From the NCBI GenBank assembly GCA_964433345.1, contig CAYSQJ010000003.1:186001-250000 (forward strand): a stretch of 64,000 nt of DNA. The letters run 5' to 3'. The stretch is from Ga0077527 sp964433345 (GTDB lineage Bacteria; Pseudomonadota; Gammaproteobacteria; Burkholderiales; SG8-41). The notes beneath the pieces were generated by a model. It made no database searches, was not told the DNA's origin, and was given only the letters and a program-made list of their open reading frames with translations. Positions 28,649 through 37,582 of this stretch are shown here, piece by piece. A program made the translations under genes and the position numbers. The stretch's first letter is position 1; each line of letters begins with the position of its first letter.

Positions 28649-29692
28649 ATGTTCGGTTTCCTGAGCAGTTACTTTAACGATGACCTGGCCATCGACCTCG
28701 GCACCGCGAACACGCTGATCTACGTCCGCGGCAAGGGCATCGTGCTCGACGAACCCTCCGTCGTCGCCATCCGCCAGGAAGGCGGCCCCAACGGCAAGAA
28801 AGTCATCCAGGAAGTCGGCCTCGCGGCGAAACAGATGCTGGGTCGCACTCCCGGCAACATCACCGCGATCCGCCCGATGAAGGACGGCGTGATCGCCGAC
28901 TTCATCATCACCGAGCAGATGATCAAGCAGTTCATCAAGCGGGTGCACCACAGCAAGTTCTTCTCGCCCTCGCCGCGCATCATCATCTGCGTGCCCTGCG
29001 GCTCGACCCAGGTCGAGCGCCGCGCGATCCGCGATGCGGCGATCGGCGCCGGCGCCTCGCGCGTCTACCTAATCGAGGAACCGATGGCGGCCGCGATCGG
29101 CGCCGACCTGCCCGTGGGCGAAGCCACCGGCTCGATGGTCGTCGACATCGGCGGCGGCACCACCGAGGTCGGCGTGATCGCGCTCGGCGGCCTGGTCTAC
29201 AAGGGTTCCGTTCGCGTCGGCGGCGACAAGTTCGACGAGGCGATCATCAACTACATCCGCCGCAACTACGGCATGCTGATCGGTGAAACCACCGCGGAAC
29301 ACATCAAGAAGGAAATCGGCTCCGCCTTTCCCGGCTCCGAAGTCCGCGAGAAGGAAGTCAAGGGCCGCAACCTCGCCGAAGGCATCCCGCGCAGCTTCAC
29401 CATATCCAGCAATGAAATCCTCGAAGCATTGACCGACCCGCTGAACAGCATCGTCTCCGCGGTCAAATCGGCGCTGGAGCAGACTCCTCCGGAACTCGCC
29501 GCCGACATCGCCGAGAAGGGCATGGTGCTCACCGGCGGCGGCGCGCTGCTGCGCGACATCGACCGCCTGCTGATGGAGGAAACCGGCCTGCCGGTGATCA
29601 TCGCCGAAGATCCGCTGACCTGCGTCGTGCGCGGCTCGGGCAAGGCCCTCGAAAAACTGGAACACCTCGGCAGCATCTTCGCCAACGACTGA
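28649..29692 (+). CDS. mreB: Rod shape-determining actin homologue MreB
   Basis: The 347-residue actin-like ATPase forms membrane-bound filaments that guide lateral wall synthesis. AIDLGTANTLIYV is phosphate loop 1, VVDIGGGTTEVGVIALGG is phosphate loop 2, and MVLTGGGALLRDID is the adenosine motif. The N-terminal MFGFLSSYF is the amphipathic membrane-binding helix. ATG 28649 is chosen over upstream starts because it begins this helix. It opens the operon mreB-mreC-mreD-mrdA-rodA-rlpA, and a large hairpin separates it from mreC. Confidence 0.97.
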   Translation: MFGFLSSYFNDDLAIDLGTANTLIYVRGKGIVLDEPSVVAIRQEGGPNGKKVIQEVGLAAKQMLGRTPGNITAIRPMKDGVIADFIITEQMIKQFIKRVHHSKFFSPSPRIIICVPCGSTQVERRAIRDAAIGAGASRVYLIEEPMAAAIGADLPVGEATGSMVVDIGGGTTEVGVIALGGLVYKGSVRVGGDKFDEAIINYIRRNYGMLIGETTAEHIKKEIGSAFPGSEVREKEVKGRNLAEGIPRSFTISSNEILEALTDPLNSIVSAVKSALEQTPPELAADIAEKGMVLTGGGALLRDIDRLLMEETGLPVIIAEDPLTCVVRGSGKALEKLEHLGSIFAND

Positions 29693-29702
29693 TGCCATTC
29701 CC

Positions 29703-29753
29703 GCCGGCCCGCATTCGCGCCCTTGCCTTGAACGGCAGCGAATGCGGGCCGGC
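29703..29753 (+). repeat. 16-bp perfect inverted repeat between mreB and mreC
   Basis: GCCGGCCCGCATTCGC (29703-29718) is exactly complementary to GCGAATGCGGGCCGGC (29738-29753) around a 19-nt loop. No T-run follows, so it is not a classical terminator. It could slow or process the transcript and lower expression of mreC and later genes relative to mreB. Confidence 0.7.
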
Positions 29754-29781
29754 TGCATTTCCGGCCGCCGACTGACGCTTC

Positions 29782-30681
29782 ATGGAATACACGCCGCCGC
29801 CGCTGTTCCGCACCGGGCTCACGCCGCTCGCGCGGCTGATGATTTTCGCCATGCTGTCCATCGTCCTGCTGATCGCCGATGCGCGCTTCAACTACCTGAC
29901 GCCGCTGCGGCAGGTCGTCGGCGTGATCCTTTATCCGCTGCAGCGCATCGCCGCGGCGCCGGCGGCAATGGGTACGCGCATCGCCGATTTTTTCGTGAGC
30001 CATGCCACCCTGCGCCAGGACAAGGAGCGCCTTGCGGCGCAGAACCTCGAACTGGCAATGACCGCGCAACGCACCGCGGCCCTGCAGCAGGAGAACGCGC
30101 GCCTGCGTGGCCTGCTCGACATGCGCGAACGCATCACCGCGCCCTCTGTCGCCGCCGAGATTCTGTACGCCGCACGGGATCCGTTCTCGCGCAAGCTGAT
30201 GATCGACCAGGGCCAGCTGGGCGGCGTCGAGGCCGGCCGCGCAGTGGCCGATCACGTCGGCATCATCGGCCAGGTCACCCGGGTCTATCCCTGGCTGTCC
30301 GAAGTGACACTGATCACCGACAAGGGCCAGCTGGTGCCCGTGCTCAACGTGCGCACCGGACTGCGCGCGGTGCTGGCGGGCACCGGGGACGAAGGCCGGC
30401 TCGAGCTGCGTTTCATCCCGTTGACCGCAGACTTCCAGGCCGGCGACCAGCTGGTGACTTCCGGCATCGACGGCACTTATCCGCCGGGGCTGCCGGTGGC
30501 GGAGGTGACGCAGGTCCAGCGTGATACGGCCTTCCTTTTTGCCAGCATCGCCTGCAAGCCCCTCGCCGCGCCCAGCGCCGGCACCCAGGTCCTGGTGCTG
30601 GGTCTGCAGCCCGCGCTGCCGGAGCAGCCGGCGGAACAGCCGGCCGCTGCACCGGCGAAAAAGAAAAAGGGCAAATCCTGA
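29782..30681 (+). CDS. mreC: Rod shape-determining protein MreC
   Basis: A 299-residue bitopic protein with one N-terminal membrane helix (LMIFAMLSIVLLIA), a coiled coil (about residues 70-110, AQNLELAMTAQRTAALQQENARL shortened here by position) and a periplasmic beta domain of the MreC type (DQGQLGGVEAGRAV, GIIGQV). It links MreB to the penicillin-binding protein and RodA. The tail is Ala/Pro/Lys-rich (EQPAEQPAAAPAKKKKGKS). The start ATG 29782 is 89 bp after mreB across the hairpin; the stop overlaps the mreD ATG by one base. Confidence 0.93.
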   Translation: MEYTPPPLFRTGLTPLARLMIFAMLSIVLLIADARFNYLTPLRQVVGVILYPLQRIAAAPAAMGTRIADFFVSHATLRQDKERLAAQNLELAMTAQRTAALQQENARLRGLLDMRERITAPSVAAEILYAARDPFSRKLMIDQGQLGGVEAGRAVADHVGIIGQVTRVYPWLSEVTLITDKGQLVPVLNVRTGLRAVLAGTGDEGRLELRFIPLTADFQAGDQLVTSGIDGTYPPGLPVAEVTQVQRDTAFLFASIACKPLAAPSAGTQVLVLGLQPALPEQPAEQPAAAPAKKKKGKS

Positions 30682-31202
30682 TGGCCGCGCGCCCGATGAC
30701 ACCGCAGGAACTGCTGCTGCCGGTCAAACCCGGCTTCATCATGCTGACCCTCGTCGCCGCGCTGCTCGCCAACCTGCTGCCGTGGTCGGGATGGGGCGCC
30801 TGGCTGGCGCCGGACTTTGTTGCGCTGGTGGTGCTCTACTGGTGCATCGAGGAACCGCGCAAGATCGGCTTCCTCGCAGCCTGGAGCCTGGGACTGCTGA
30901 TGGACATCGCCGATGGCAGCCTTTTCGGCCAGCATGCGCTGGCCTACAGCATTCTCGCCTTCGCCGGCATCGCCCTGCACCGACGGGTGCAGCGCTTCTC
31001 GCTGGCGCCGCAAATACTGCACGTCATCCCGCTGCTGCTGTTCACCGACTTCGTCGTGCTGCTGGTGCGCGCGCTGGCCGGCGCGGATTTCCCCGGCTAC
31101 GCCTATTTCATCGGCAGTTTCACCGGGGCCGCGCTGTGGCCGGTCCTGTACTACCTGCTGAAGCTGCCGCAACGGCCGCGCCCCGATCCCGACCGTGTCT
31201 GA
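30681..31202 (+). CDS. mreD: Rod shape-determining protein MreD
   Basis: A 173-residue integral membrane protein with about five or six hydrophobic segments, such as FIMLTLVAALLANLLPW and AYSILAFAGIALHRRVQRF. It matches the MreD family in size, hydrophobicity and position. MreD is part of the elongasome with MreC, PBP2 and RodA. The TGATG junction with mreC and the 8-nt overlap with mrdA indicate tight translational coupling. Confidence 0.92.
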   Translation: MAARPMTPQELLLPVKPGFIMLTLVAALLANLLPWSGWGAWLAPDFVALVVLYWCIEEPRKIGFLAAWSLGLLMDIADGSLFGQHALAYSILAFAGIALHRRVQRFSLAPQILHVIPLLLFTDFVVLLVRALAGADFPGYAYFIGSFTGAALWPVLYYLLKLPQRPRPDPDRV

Positions 31203-33078
31203 ACTGTCGATCAATCCGGGCATCGAGATCCGGGACTCGGAACGCGATCTGCAGCGTTTCCGCTGGCGGCTGGTGCTGCTCGGGGGCTTCGTGCTGCTGC
31301 TGTTCGGCCTGCTGTTCCTGCGCTTCTTCTACCTGCAGGTGGTGCAGCATCGCCACTACAGCACGCTGGCCGAAGCCAACCGCATTTCGGTGCTGCCGAT
31401 CGCCCCCCATCGCGGCGTCATCCTCGACCGCAACGGCGTGCTGCTCGCGCACAACTACTCGGCCTATACGCTGGAGATCACGCCGAGCAGGGCCGGCGAC
31501 CTCGAAGCCACGATCGACGGGCTGGCTGAAATCGTCGAGATCACTCCGCGCGACCGCCGGCGCTTCCGCAAGCTGCTCGAGGAAAGCAAGCGCTTCGAGA
31601 GCCTGCCGATCCGCACCCGGCTGTCGGACGAGGAAATCGCGCGCTTTGCCGTGCACCGCTACCGCTTTCCCGGTGTCGAGGCCAAGGCGCGGCTGTTCCG
31701 GCAGTACCCGCAGGGCGAGATCTTCTCCCACGTCGTCGGCCACATCGGACGCATCAACCAGCGCGAAATCGACCAGCTCGAGGATGCGGGCCGGCTTGCC
31801 AACTACCGCGGCAGCGACTACATCGGCAAGACCGGCCTCGAGCAAAGCTACGAGGCGGCACTGCACGGCACCACCGGCGTCGAGGAAGTCGAGGTCGATT
31901 CGGGCGGGCGCGCGGTACGCGTGCTGTCGCGAACGCCGCCGGTTCCCGGCGACAACCTGGTGCTCAACCTCGATGCGCAGCTGCAGGAAGTCGCCTATCA
32001 GGCCTTCGGCGACCGCCGCGGCGCGCTGGTCGCGATCGACCCGCGCAACGGCGGCGTGCTGGCGCTGGTCAGCAAGCCCGGCTTCGACCCCAACCTGTTC
32101 GTCGACGGCATCGATCCGCAAAGCTGGAGCGAGCTCAACGGCTCCCCCGACAAGCCGCTGCTGAACCGCGCGGCCGCCGGCACCTATCCGCCGGGATCGA
32201 CCTTCAAGCCCTTCATGGCGCTGGCGGCGCTGTTCTACGGCAAGCGCCCGCCACAGCAGGTGATCAGCGACCCCGGATATTTCGTGTTCGGCGGCCATCG
32301 CTTCCGCGACGGACGCCCGGTGCCGCTGGGTGCGGTCGACATGCACCGCTCCATCGTGGTGTCCTCCGACGTCTACTACTACACGCTGGCCAACGAACTC
32401 GGCATCGATCCGATCGCGAAATTCATGGCGCTGTTCGGATTCGGCAGCCGCACCGGCATCGACATCGCCGGAGAATCCGCCGGCGTGCTGCCATCAACCG
32501 AGTGGAAGCTGCGCCGCTTCAAGCAGAAGTGGTATGCCGGCGAGACCATCAGCGTCGGCATCGGCCAGGGCTACAACAGCTACACGCCGCTGCAGCTCGC
32601 CTCGGCCACCGCGACGCTTGCCAACGACGGTGTGATGTACAGGCCGCATATCGTCAACTATGTCGAGGACATCCGCAGCGGCGGGAAGACGCCGGTGGAA
32701 CCGGCACCGCTGCGCGACCTGAATCTCAAGCCCGGGCACCTCAAGGTGGTCAAGGACGCGATGGTCGGCGTCAACAAGGAGGGAACCTCGGCACGGATCT
32801 TCGCCGATGCGCCATACGTCGCCGCCGGCAAGACCGGCACGGCACAGGTCATCGCCATCAAGCAGGGTGAGAAGTACGTCGAGAGCCGCGTCGCCGAACG
32901 GCACCGCGACCACTCCCTGTTCATCGCCTACGCGCCTGCCGACAATCCGACCATCGCGCTGGCGGTGATTGCGGAGAACTCCGGTTTCGGTGCGCGCGCC
33001 GCCGCACCGATCGCCCGCCAGGTGCTCGACTACCACATCCTCGGCAAGCTGCCGGAAAAACCGGCGGTGATCGACTGA
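31195..33078 (+). CDS. mrdA: Penicillin-binding protein 2, elongasome transpeptidase
   Basis: The 627-residue PBP2 cross-links lateral wall peptidoglycan. It has one N-terminal membrane anchor (LVLLGGFVLLLFGLLFLRFF), the pedestal region with PHRGVILDRNGVLLA, then the transpeptidase domain. The active-site STFK motif is in PPGSTFKPFMA, the SxN region in VSSDVYYYTLANELG and the KTG box in AAGKTGTAQVIA. The start is GTG at 31195, overlapping mreD by 8 nt. It is followed by rodA with a one-base TGATG overlap. Confidence 0.95.
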   Translation: MSELSINPGIEIRDSERDLQRFRWRLVLLGGFVLLLFGLLFLRFFYLQVVQHRHYSTLAEANRISVLPIAPHRGVILDRNGVLLAHNYSAYTLEITPSRAGDLEATIDGLAEIVEITPRDRRRFRKLLEESKRFESLPIRTRLSDEEIARFAVHRYRFPGVEAKARLFRQYPQGEIFSHVVGHIGRINQREIDQLEDAGRLANYRGSDYIGKTGLEQSYEAALHGTTGVEEVEVDSGGRAVRVLSRTPPVPGDNLVLNLDAQLQEVAYQAFGDRRGALVAIDPRNGGVLALVSKPGFDPNLFVDGIDPQSWSELNGSPDKPLLNRAAAGTYPPGSTFKPFMALAALFYGKRPPQQVISDPGYFVFGGHRFRDGRPVPLGAVDMHRSIVVSSDVYYYTLANELGIDPIAKFMALFGFGSRTGIDIAGESAGVLPSTEWKLRRFKQKWYAGETISVGIGQGYNSYTPLQLASATATLANDGVMYRPHIVNYVEDIRSGGKTPVEPAPLRDLNLKPGHLKVVKDAMVGVNKEGTSARIFADAPYVAAGKTGTAQVIAIKQGEKYVESRVAERHRDHSLFIAYAPADNPTIALAVIAENSGFGARAAAPIARQVLDYHILGKLPEKPAVID

Positions 33079-34181
33079 TGCCCATACTGCTGCGACGCTT
33101 CCTGGTTTTTATGACCCGGCACCTCGACGGCGTGCTGCTGTCGGCGATTCTGCTGCTGATGTTCACCGGAGTGCTGGCACTGCTCAGCGCCTCCAACGGC
33201 AGTTACGTCCGGGTATCCGGCCAGCTGATGAACATGATGGTGGCACTGGCCGTGATGTGGGTGTTCGCCAACATTCCGCCGCATTACCTGATGCGGATGG
33301 CGGTGCCGCTGTTCCTGACCGGCTGCGCGCTGCTGGTCGGCGTCGCTGTGGCCGGCGAGGTGGTCAATGGCGCGCGGCGCTGGCTGAACATCGGCGTCAC
33401 CCGCATCCAGCCTTCGGAGCTGATGAAAATCGCGGTGCCGCTGATGCTCGCCTGGTATTTCAACCGCAACGAAGCCTCGCTGAAGCTGCGCAACTACCTG
33501 ATTGCCGCGGTTATGCTGGCGATCCCGGCGGCGCTGATCCTGCGCCAGCCCGACCTCGGCACCGCGCTGCTGATCAGCGCCAGCGGCGCCTACCTGATTT
33601 TCCTCGCCGGCCTGCCGTGGCGGATCATCGCGACGCTGGCCGTCGCCGGCGGCGCCTGCCTGCCGCTGCTGTGGTCCTTGATGCACGACTACCAGCGCCG
33701 GCGGGTGCTGACGCTGCTCGACCCGGGCTCGGATCCCCTGGGCGCCGGTTACCACACCATCCAATCCACGATCGCCGTCGGCTCGGGCGGACTGCTCGGG
33801 AAGGGCTGGATGAACGGCACCCAGACCCACCTCGACTTCATCCCGGAGCGCACCACCGACTTCATTTTCGCGGTCTACGCCGAGGAGTTCGGCCTGCTCG
33901 GCAACGCCGTGCTGCTCGCGATGTACCTGTTCCTGATCGGACGCGCAATGGTGATCACCGCCAATGCGCCGACACTGTTCTCGCGGCTGCTGGCCGGATC
34001 GATCACGCTGACCTTCTTCACCTATGCCTTCGTCAACATGGGCATGGTATCGGGCATCCTGCCCGTGGTGGGCGTGCCGCTGCCGCTGGTCAGCTACGGC
34101 GGAACTTCGCTGGTGTCGATCTGTCTCGGCTTCGGTATCCTGATGAGCATCAACACCCACAAGAAGCTGGTGCAGACATGA
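33078..34181 (+). CDS. rodA: Peptidoglycan glycosyltransferase RodA
   Basis: A 367-residue SEDS-family polytopic membrane protein that polymerises lipid II in the elongasome. VAGEVVNGARRWLNIG, the QPSELMKIAVPL motif, a large loop with FIPERTTDFIFAVYAEEFGL (catalytic Asp region) and GVPLPLVSYGGTSLVS are the SEDS signatures. It overlaps mrdA by one base; the two proteins act as a complex. The final ATGA could also start a longer rlpA frame. Confidence 0.95.
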   Translation: MPILLRRFLVFMTRHLDGVLLSAILLLMFTGVLALLSASNGSYVRVSGQLMNMMVALAVMWVFANIPPHYLMRMAVPLFLTGCALLVGVAVAGEVVNGARRWLNIGVTRIQPSELMKIAVPLMLAWYFNRNEASLKLRNYLIAAVMLAIPAALILRQPDLGTALLISASGAYLIFLAGLPWRIIATLAVAGGACLPLLWSLMHDYQRRRVLTLLDPGSDPLGAGYHTIQSTIAVGSGGLLGKGWMNGTQTHLDFIPERTTDFIFAVYAEEFGLLGNAVLLAMYLFLIGRAMVITANAPTLFSRLLAGSITLTFFTYAFVNMGMVSGILPVVGVPLPLVSYGGTSLVSICLGFGILMSINTHKKLVQT

Positions 34182-34188
34182 TTGAATT

Positions 34189-34222
34189 CGGTGAGGGGCG
34201 AGGAGTGAGGAGTGAGGAGCGG
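34189..34222 (+). repeat. Single heptad-repeat arm between rodA and rlpA
   Basis: A run of GGTGAGG-GGCGAGG-AGTGAGG-AGTGAGG-type heptads without a complementary partner arm. It lies in frame with rlpA if translation begins at the ATGA overlapping rodA, and its last repeat supplies GGAG just before the ATG at 34229. Confidence 0.7.
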
Positions 34223-34228
34223 AAAACC

Positions 34229-35245
34229 ATGGGTGGCGGTCATCGCCCTGCGTTCATCACTTATCGCCGGGCGGCGGTTTTTCTGCTCGCCGCCCTGCTT
34301 ACCGCCTGCGGCAGCGCCCCGAAACGCGGCGGCATCGAACGCGCGCCGGGCGGCAGCACGGAAGCTCCGGCGCGCGGGGGCGGTTATTACCTCGACGACG
34401 GCCCCGGCGCCAATGCGCCGGCAAATCTCGATGCGGTTCCCGATGCCGTGCCGAGGGTGGAGCCGCTGCACCGCGGCACCCAGCGTCCGTACACCGTGAT
34501 GGGCCGCAGTTACACGCCGATGACGCGGCTCGAGCCGTACCGGGCGCGCGGCATCGCCACCTGGTACGGCCGGCGTTATCACGGCAAGTCGACGGCCTCC
34601 GGCGAGCCCTACGACATGTACGCGATGACCGCCGCGCACACCGTGCTGCCGATCCCGAGTTACGTGCGTGTCACCAACGTCGCCAACGGCCGCTCGGTGG
34701 TGGTGCGCGTCAACGACCGCGGCCCCTTCATCGGCGACCGCCTGATCGACCTCTCGTACACCGCGGCGCACCGGCTGGGCATCATCGGCGCAGGCAGCGG
34801 CATGGTCGAAGTGGAAAGCATCATCCCCGGCGTGACGCCTGCCGCAGCACCGCCGGTGGCCAGTGCACCGGTGCCGGTGCCGACCCCCGCGCCTGTCATC
34901 GAAACCGTGGCGCTCCCGCCCCCGGCGCCGGTGACGGCAAGTCCGCTGCCTGCGAGCACCCCGGCTCCAGCTCCGGTCCCAGCCGCTGCCACCGCCACTG
35001 CGCCGGTCGCCGCGGGCGGCACCTGGCTGCAATTCGGCGCCTTCGGCGTGCAGGCCAATGCCGAAACCTATCTCGCACGACTGCAGGCACAGGCCGACTG
35101 GCTCGCCGGCACGCTGCGCATCCACCACGGCGACGGCCTCTACCGCGTGCAGGCAGGCCCCTATGCCAGCGATGCCGCAGCGCGTGAAGCCGCGGAACGC
35201 GCCGGCCAGGCGCTGGGCGCGAAGCCGGTGGTCATCAGCCGCTGA
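34229..35245 (+). CDS. rlpA: RlpA-like lipoprotein with DPBB and SPOR domains
   Basis: A 338-residue septal ring lytic transglycosylase. The lipobox is in FLLAALLTACGSAPK, followed by a linker and the double-psi beta-barrel domain (GIATWYGRRYHGKSTASGE with catalytic Glu/Asp region, RVNDRGPF). A Pro/Ala/Val-rich spacer follows and a C-terminal SPOR domain (GTWLQFGAFGVQANAE to the end) binds denuded glycan at the division site. The ATG at 34229 is preferred because it directly precedes the lipoprotein signal and has GGAG upstream. A longer frame from 34178 would translate the heptad repeat. Confidence 0.92.
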   Translation: MGGGHRPAFITYRRAAVFLLAALLTACGSAPKRGGIERAPGGSTEAPARGGGYYLDDGPGANAPANLDAVPDAVPRVEPLHRGTQRPYTVMGRSYTPMTRLEPYRARGIATWYGRRYHGKSTASGEPYDMYAMTAAHTVLPIPSYVRVTNVANGRSVVVRVNDRGPFIGDRLIDLSYTAAHRLGIIGAGSGMVEVESIIPGVTPAAAPPVASAPVPVPTPAPVIETVALPPPAPVTASPLPASTPAPAPVPAAATATAPVAAGGTWLQFGAFGVQANAETYLARLQAQADWLAGTLRIHHGDGLYRVQAGPYASDAAAREAAERAGQALGAKPVVISR

Positions 35246-35250
35246 AAATC

Positions 35251-35724
35251 TCAGTGGGCGTGGTGGGCCTTCATGGGCTGGCCCTTGACGTCACGCACTT
35301 CGACTGACAGTTCGACCGACTCGCGCTTCCTGTCCGCCAGTTCGAAGGTCAGCGACAGCGGCACCCTGTCGCCGGGCTTCAGGGGTTTCTGCAACTGCAT
35401 CAGCATCACGTGATAACCGCCGGAAGCGAGCTTCACGCTCTTGCCGGCGGGAATGTCGATGCCACTCACCGGAAACATGCGCATCACGCCGTTATCCATG
35501 CGCATGTTGTGCACCTCGGCGACCTTTGCAGCGGGAGTGGAGGCCGCAACGAGGCGCGCATTGGCCTTGGCGGTCAGTTCCATGAATGCGCCGGTGGCGC
35601 TCTGTCCCTGCACGGTGCCGCGGATCCAGGCATCTCTGACGGTTACGGTTTGCGCCTGCACAGCCGTTGCGCAGAGCATGGCGAAGAGCAGACCGCAGGA
35701 TTTCAGCAGATTGGCGTGAAACAT
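35251..35724 (-). CDS. PCu(A)C periplasmic copper chaperone
   Basis: The 157-residue product has a signal peptide (to about AVQAQ) and a PCu(A)C domain. The copper ligands HNMRMDNG and GGYHVMLMQL form the H-M ... H-x-M signature, and the tail is His-rich (KAHHAH). These proteins bring Cu(I) to cytochrome oxidase CuA or related sites. It is followed on the same transcript side by rlpA in convergent orientation; a DUF2946 copper-associated gene lies just upstream. The AT-rich element (35733-35752) sits immediately before its ribosome site GGA and start. Confidence 0.92.
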   Translation of the reverse strand: MFHANLLKSCGLLFAMLCATAVQAQTVTVRDAWIRGTVQGQSATGAFMELTAKANARLVAASTPAAKVAEVHNMRMDNGVMRMFPVSGIDIPAGKSVKLASGGYHVMLMQLQKPLKPGDRVPLSLTFELADRKRESVELSVEVRDVKGQPMKAHHAH

Positions 35725-35732
35725 AAAATATC

Positions 35733-35752
35733 CTTTAAAAACAAATACTTAT
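35733..35752 (-). repeat. AT-rich element, copy 3
   Basis: On the minus strand ATAAGTATTTGTTTTTAAAG, ending 8 bp before the ATG of the PCu(A)C gene; the last bases run into the ribosome site AAAGGA. Confidence 0.75.
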
Positions 35753-35821
35753 ATAGAGTCTTCCCGCCAAGCTGCGGAAAGATCGGGCGCACCCGGGGTG
35801 CACAATATTGCGGAGCGGGAA

Positions 35822-36187
35822 TCAGGCGCGCGGCGGTGCGCGCGGATTCAGCGGCTGGAATGACGCGGAATCATGGGCGGCAAACGGCGCGGGAGCTGCA
35901 GGCAGAAGCAGCTCGGGAACCATCGCCACCAAATGGAAAACGGGTGTCGCCGCCGGCGGCAGCGCCGATCCCATGCACATCAGGCAATGCGCGGACTGGA
36001 GCTTGGTCTGCGGCGATCCCGGCAAGGACGCATCGCCGGTGATGCCGGTATCGACACGGCAGATCGTCGCGAACGCCGTCGGATCGACGGCCTGGCGCAC
36101 CACCGCAAGCGCCGGAAATGCGGTCGCGAACAGGAACGCCAGCAGGGCGGTCCCGGCGATCAGCCGGCGATGGATGAACAGGCGCAT
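35822..36187 (-). CDS. DUF2946 family protein
   Basis: A small protein of 121 residues with an N-terminal signal or anchor (LIAGTALLAFLFATAFPALA) and a cysteine-rich segment ICRVDTG ... HCLMCMGSALPP, as in DUF2946 proteins that often lie next to copper or TonB-dependent receptor genes. The C-terminus is Ala/Pro-rich. It is upstream of the PCu(A)C gene on the same strand, so a shared copper-related role is a reasonable inference. ATG 36187 (MRLFIHRR) is chosen over 36229 because it leads directly into the signal segment. Confidence 0.68.
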   Translation of the reverse strand: MRLFIHRRLIAGTALLAFLFATAFPALAVVRQAVDPTAFATICRVDTGITGDASLPGSPQTKLQSAHCLMCMGSALPPAATPVFHLVAMVPELLLPAAPAPFAAHDSASFQPLNPRAPPRA

Positions 36188-36247
36188 GGGGCCGGATGTT
36201 ACGCGCCGGCCGCGAAATGCGTCAAACACCGCGCCGGCACGCAGGCC

Positions 36248-37561
36248 TCACAGCACGTAGCGCGCGAGATCCTCGCTCTGCGCGAGATCCTTCAGCCGCG
36301 CATCGACATAGGCGGCATCGATGGTCACCGTCTCCTTGCGCCGGCCGGCGTTGAAGGACAGGTCTTCGAGCAGGCGCTCCATCACCGTGTGCAGGCGGCG
36401 TGCGCCGATGTTCTCGGTACGCTCGTTGACCTGCCAGGCGATCTCCGCCAGCCGTTTCACCGCATCGGGCGTGAACACCAGCTCGACATCCTCGGTCCTG
36501 ATCAGCGCCTCGTACTGGCGGATCAGGCAGGCATCGGTGCTGGTGAGGATGCGCTCGAAATCATCGACGGTAAGATTCTGCAGCTCGACGCGGATCGGCA
36601 GCCGCCCCTGCAGTTCGGGTATCAGGTCCGAAGGCTTCGACAGGTGGAAGGCACCGCTGGCGATGAACAGGATATGGTCGGTCCTGATCATGCCGTACTT
36701 GGTGGTCACCGTCGTGCCTTCGACCAGCGGCAGCAGGTCGCGCTGCACGCCCTGGCGCGAGACATCGGCGCCCGACACCTCGGAACGCGTGGCGACCTTG
36801 TCGATTTCATCGATGAACACGATGCCGTTCTGCTCGACGTTGGCGACGGCCTCGAGCTTCAGCTCCTCGTCGTTGACGCGCTTCGCCGCCTCCTCGTCGA
36901 TCAGCTGTTTCATCGCATCGGCGATTTTCATCTTGCGCGTCCGGCGCCGTCCCGCGCCGAGGTTCTGGAACATGCCCTGCAGCTGCGAGGTCAGGTCTTC
37001 CATGCCCGGCGGCGTCAGTATCTCCATCTGCGCCGGCGCTGCGGCAACCTCGATCTCGATTTCACGCTCGTCGAGCGCGCCCTCGCGCAGCATCTTGCGG
37101 AATTTCTGCCGCGTCGCCGATTCGCTGTCGGTGGCGGTGTCGCGCGCCGGCGTCAGCAGCGCGTCGAGCACGCGCTCCTCGGCGCCGTCCTGCGCCTGGT
37201 GCTTGACCCGGCGCATCGCCTCGACCCGGGCGTCCTTGATCGCAGCATCAACCAGATCGCGGATGATGGTGTCGACGTCGCGCCCGACATAGCCCACTTC
37301 CGTGAACTTGGTCGCCTCAACCTTGATGAAGGGCGCATTGGCCAGCCGCGCCAGCCGCCGCGCGATCTCGGTCTTGCCGACGCCCGTCGGCCCGATCATC
37401 AGGATGTTTTTCGGCGTGATTTCCTGACGCAGCGGATCCGGCACCTGCTGCCGCCGCCAGCGGTTGCGCAGCGCGATGGCCACCGCGCGTTTGGCGGCAT
37501 TCTGCCCGACGATGTGCTTGTCGAGTTCGTGGACGATTTCCTGCGGGGTCATGGGAGTCAT
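36248..37561 (-). CDS. hslU: ATP-dependent protease ATPase subunit HslU
   Basis: The 437-residue AAA+ unfoldase of the HslUV protease. Walker A GPTGVGKTEIARRLA is near residue 60, Walker B is IVFIDEIDKVA, and the inserted I domain spans about residues 110-240. The C-terminal LARYVL inserts into HslV. Two in-frame ATGs (37561, 37552) are possible; the second gives the more usual MTPQEIVHELDKHIVGQ. It lies downstream of hslV, separated by a 117-bp spacer containing a perfect 18-bp inverted repeat. Confidence 0.96.
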   Translation of the reverse strand: MTPMTPQEIVHELDKHIVGQNAAKRAVAIALRNRWRRQQVPDPLRQEITPKNILMIGPTGVGKTEIARRLARLANAPFIKVEATKFTEVGYVGRDVDTIIRDLVDAAIKDARVEAMRRVKHQAQDGAEERVLDALLTPARDTATDSESATRQKFRKMLREGALDEREIEIEVAAAPAQMEILTPPGMEDLTSQLQGMFQNLGAGRRRTRKMKIADAMKQLIDEEAAKRVNDEELKLEAVANVEQNGIVFIDEIDKVATRSEVSGADVSRQGVQRDLLPLVEGTTVTTKYGMIRTDHILFIASGAFHLSKPSDLIPELQGRLPIRVELQNLTVDDFERILTSTDACLIRQYEALIRTEDVELVFTPDAVKRLAEIAWQVNERTENIGARRLHTVMERLLEDLSFNAGRRKETVTIDAAYVDARLKDLAQSEDLARYVL

Positions 37562-37582
37562 GAGGGGCGGCTTGGTAAAAGT

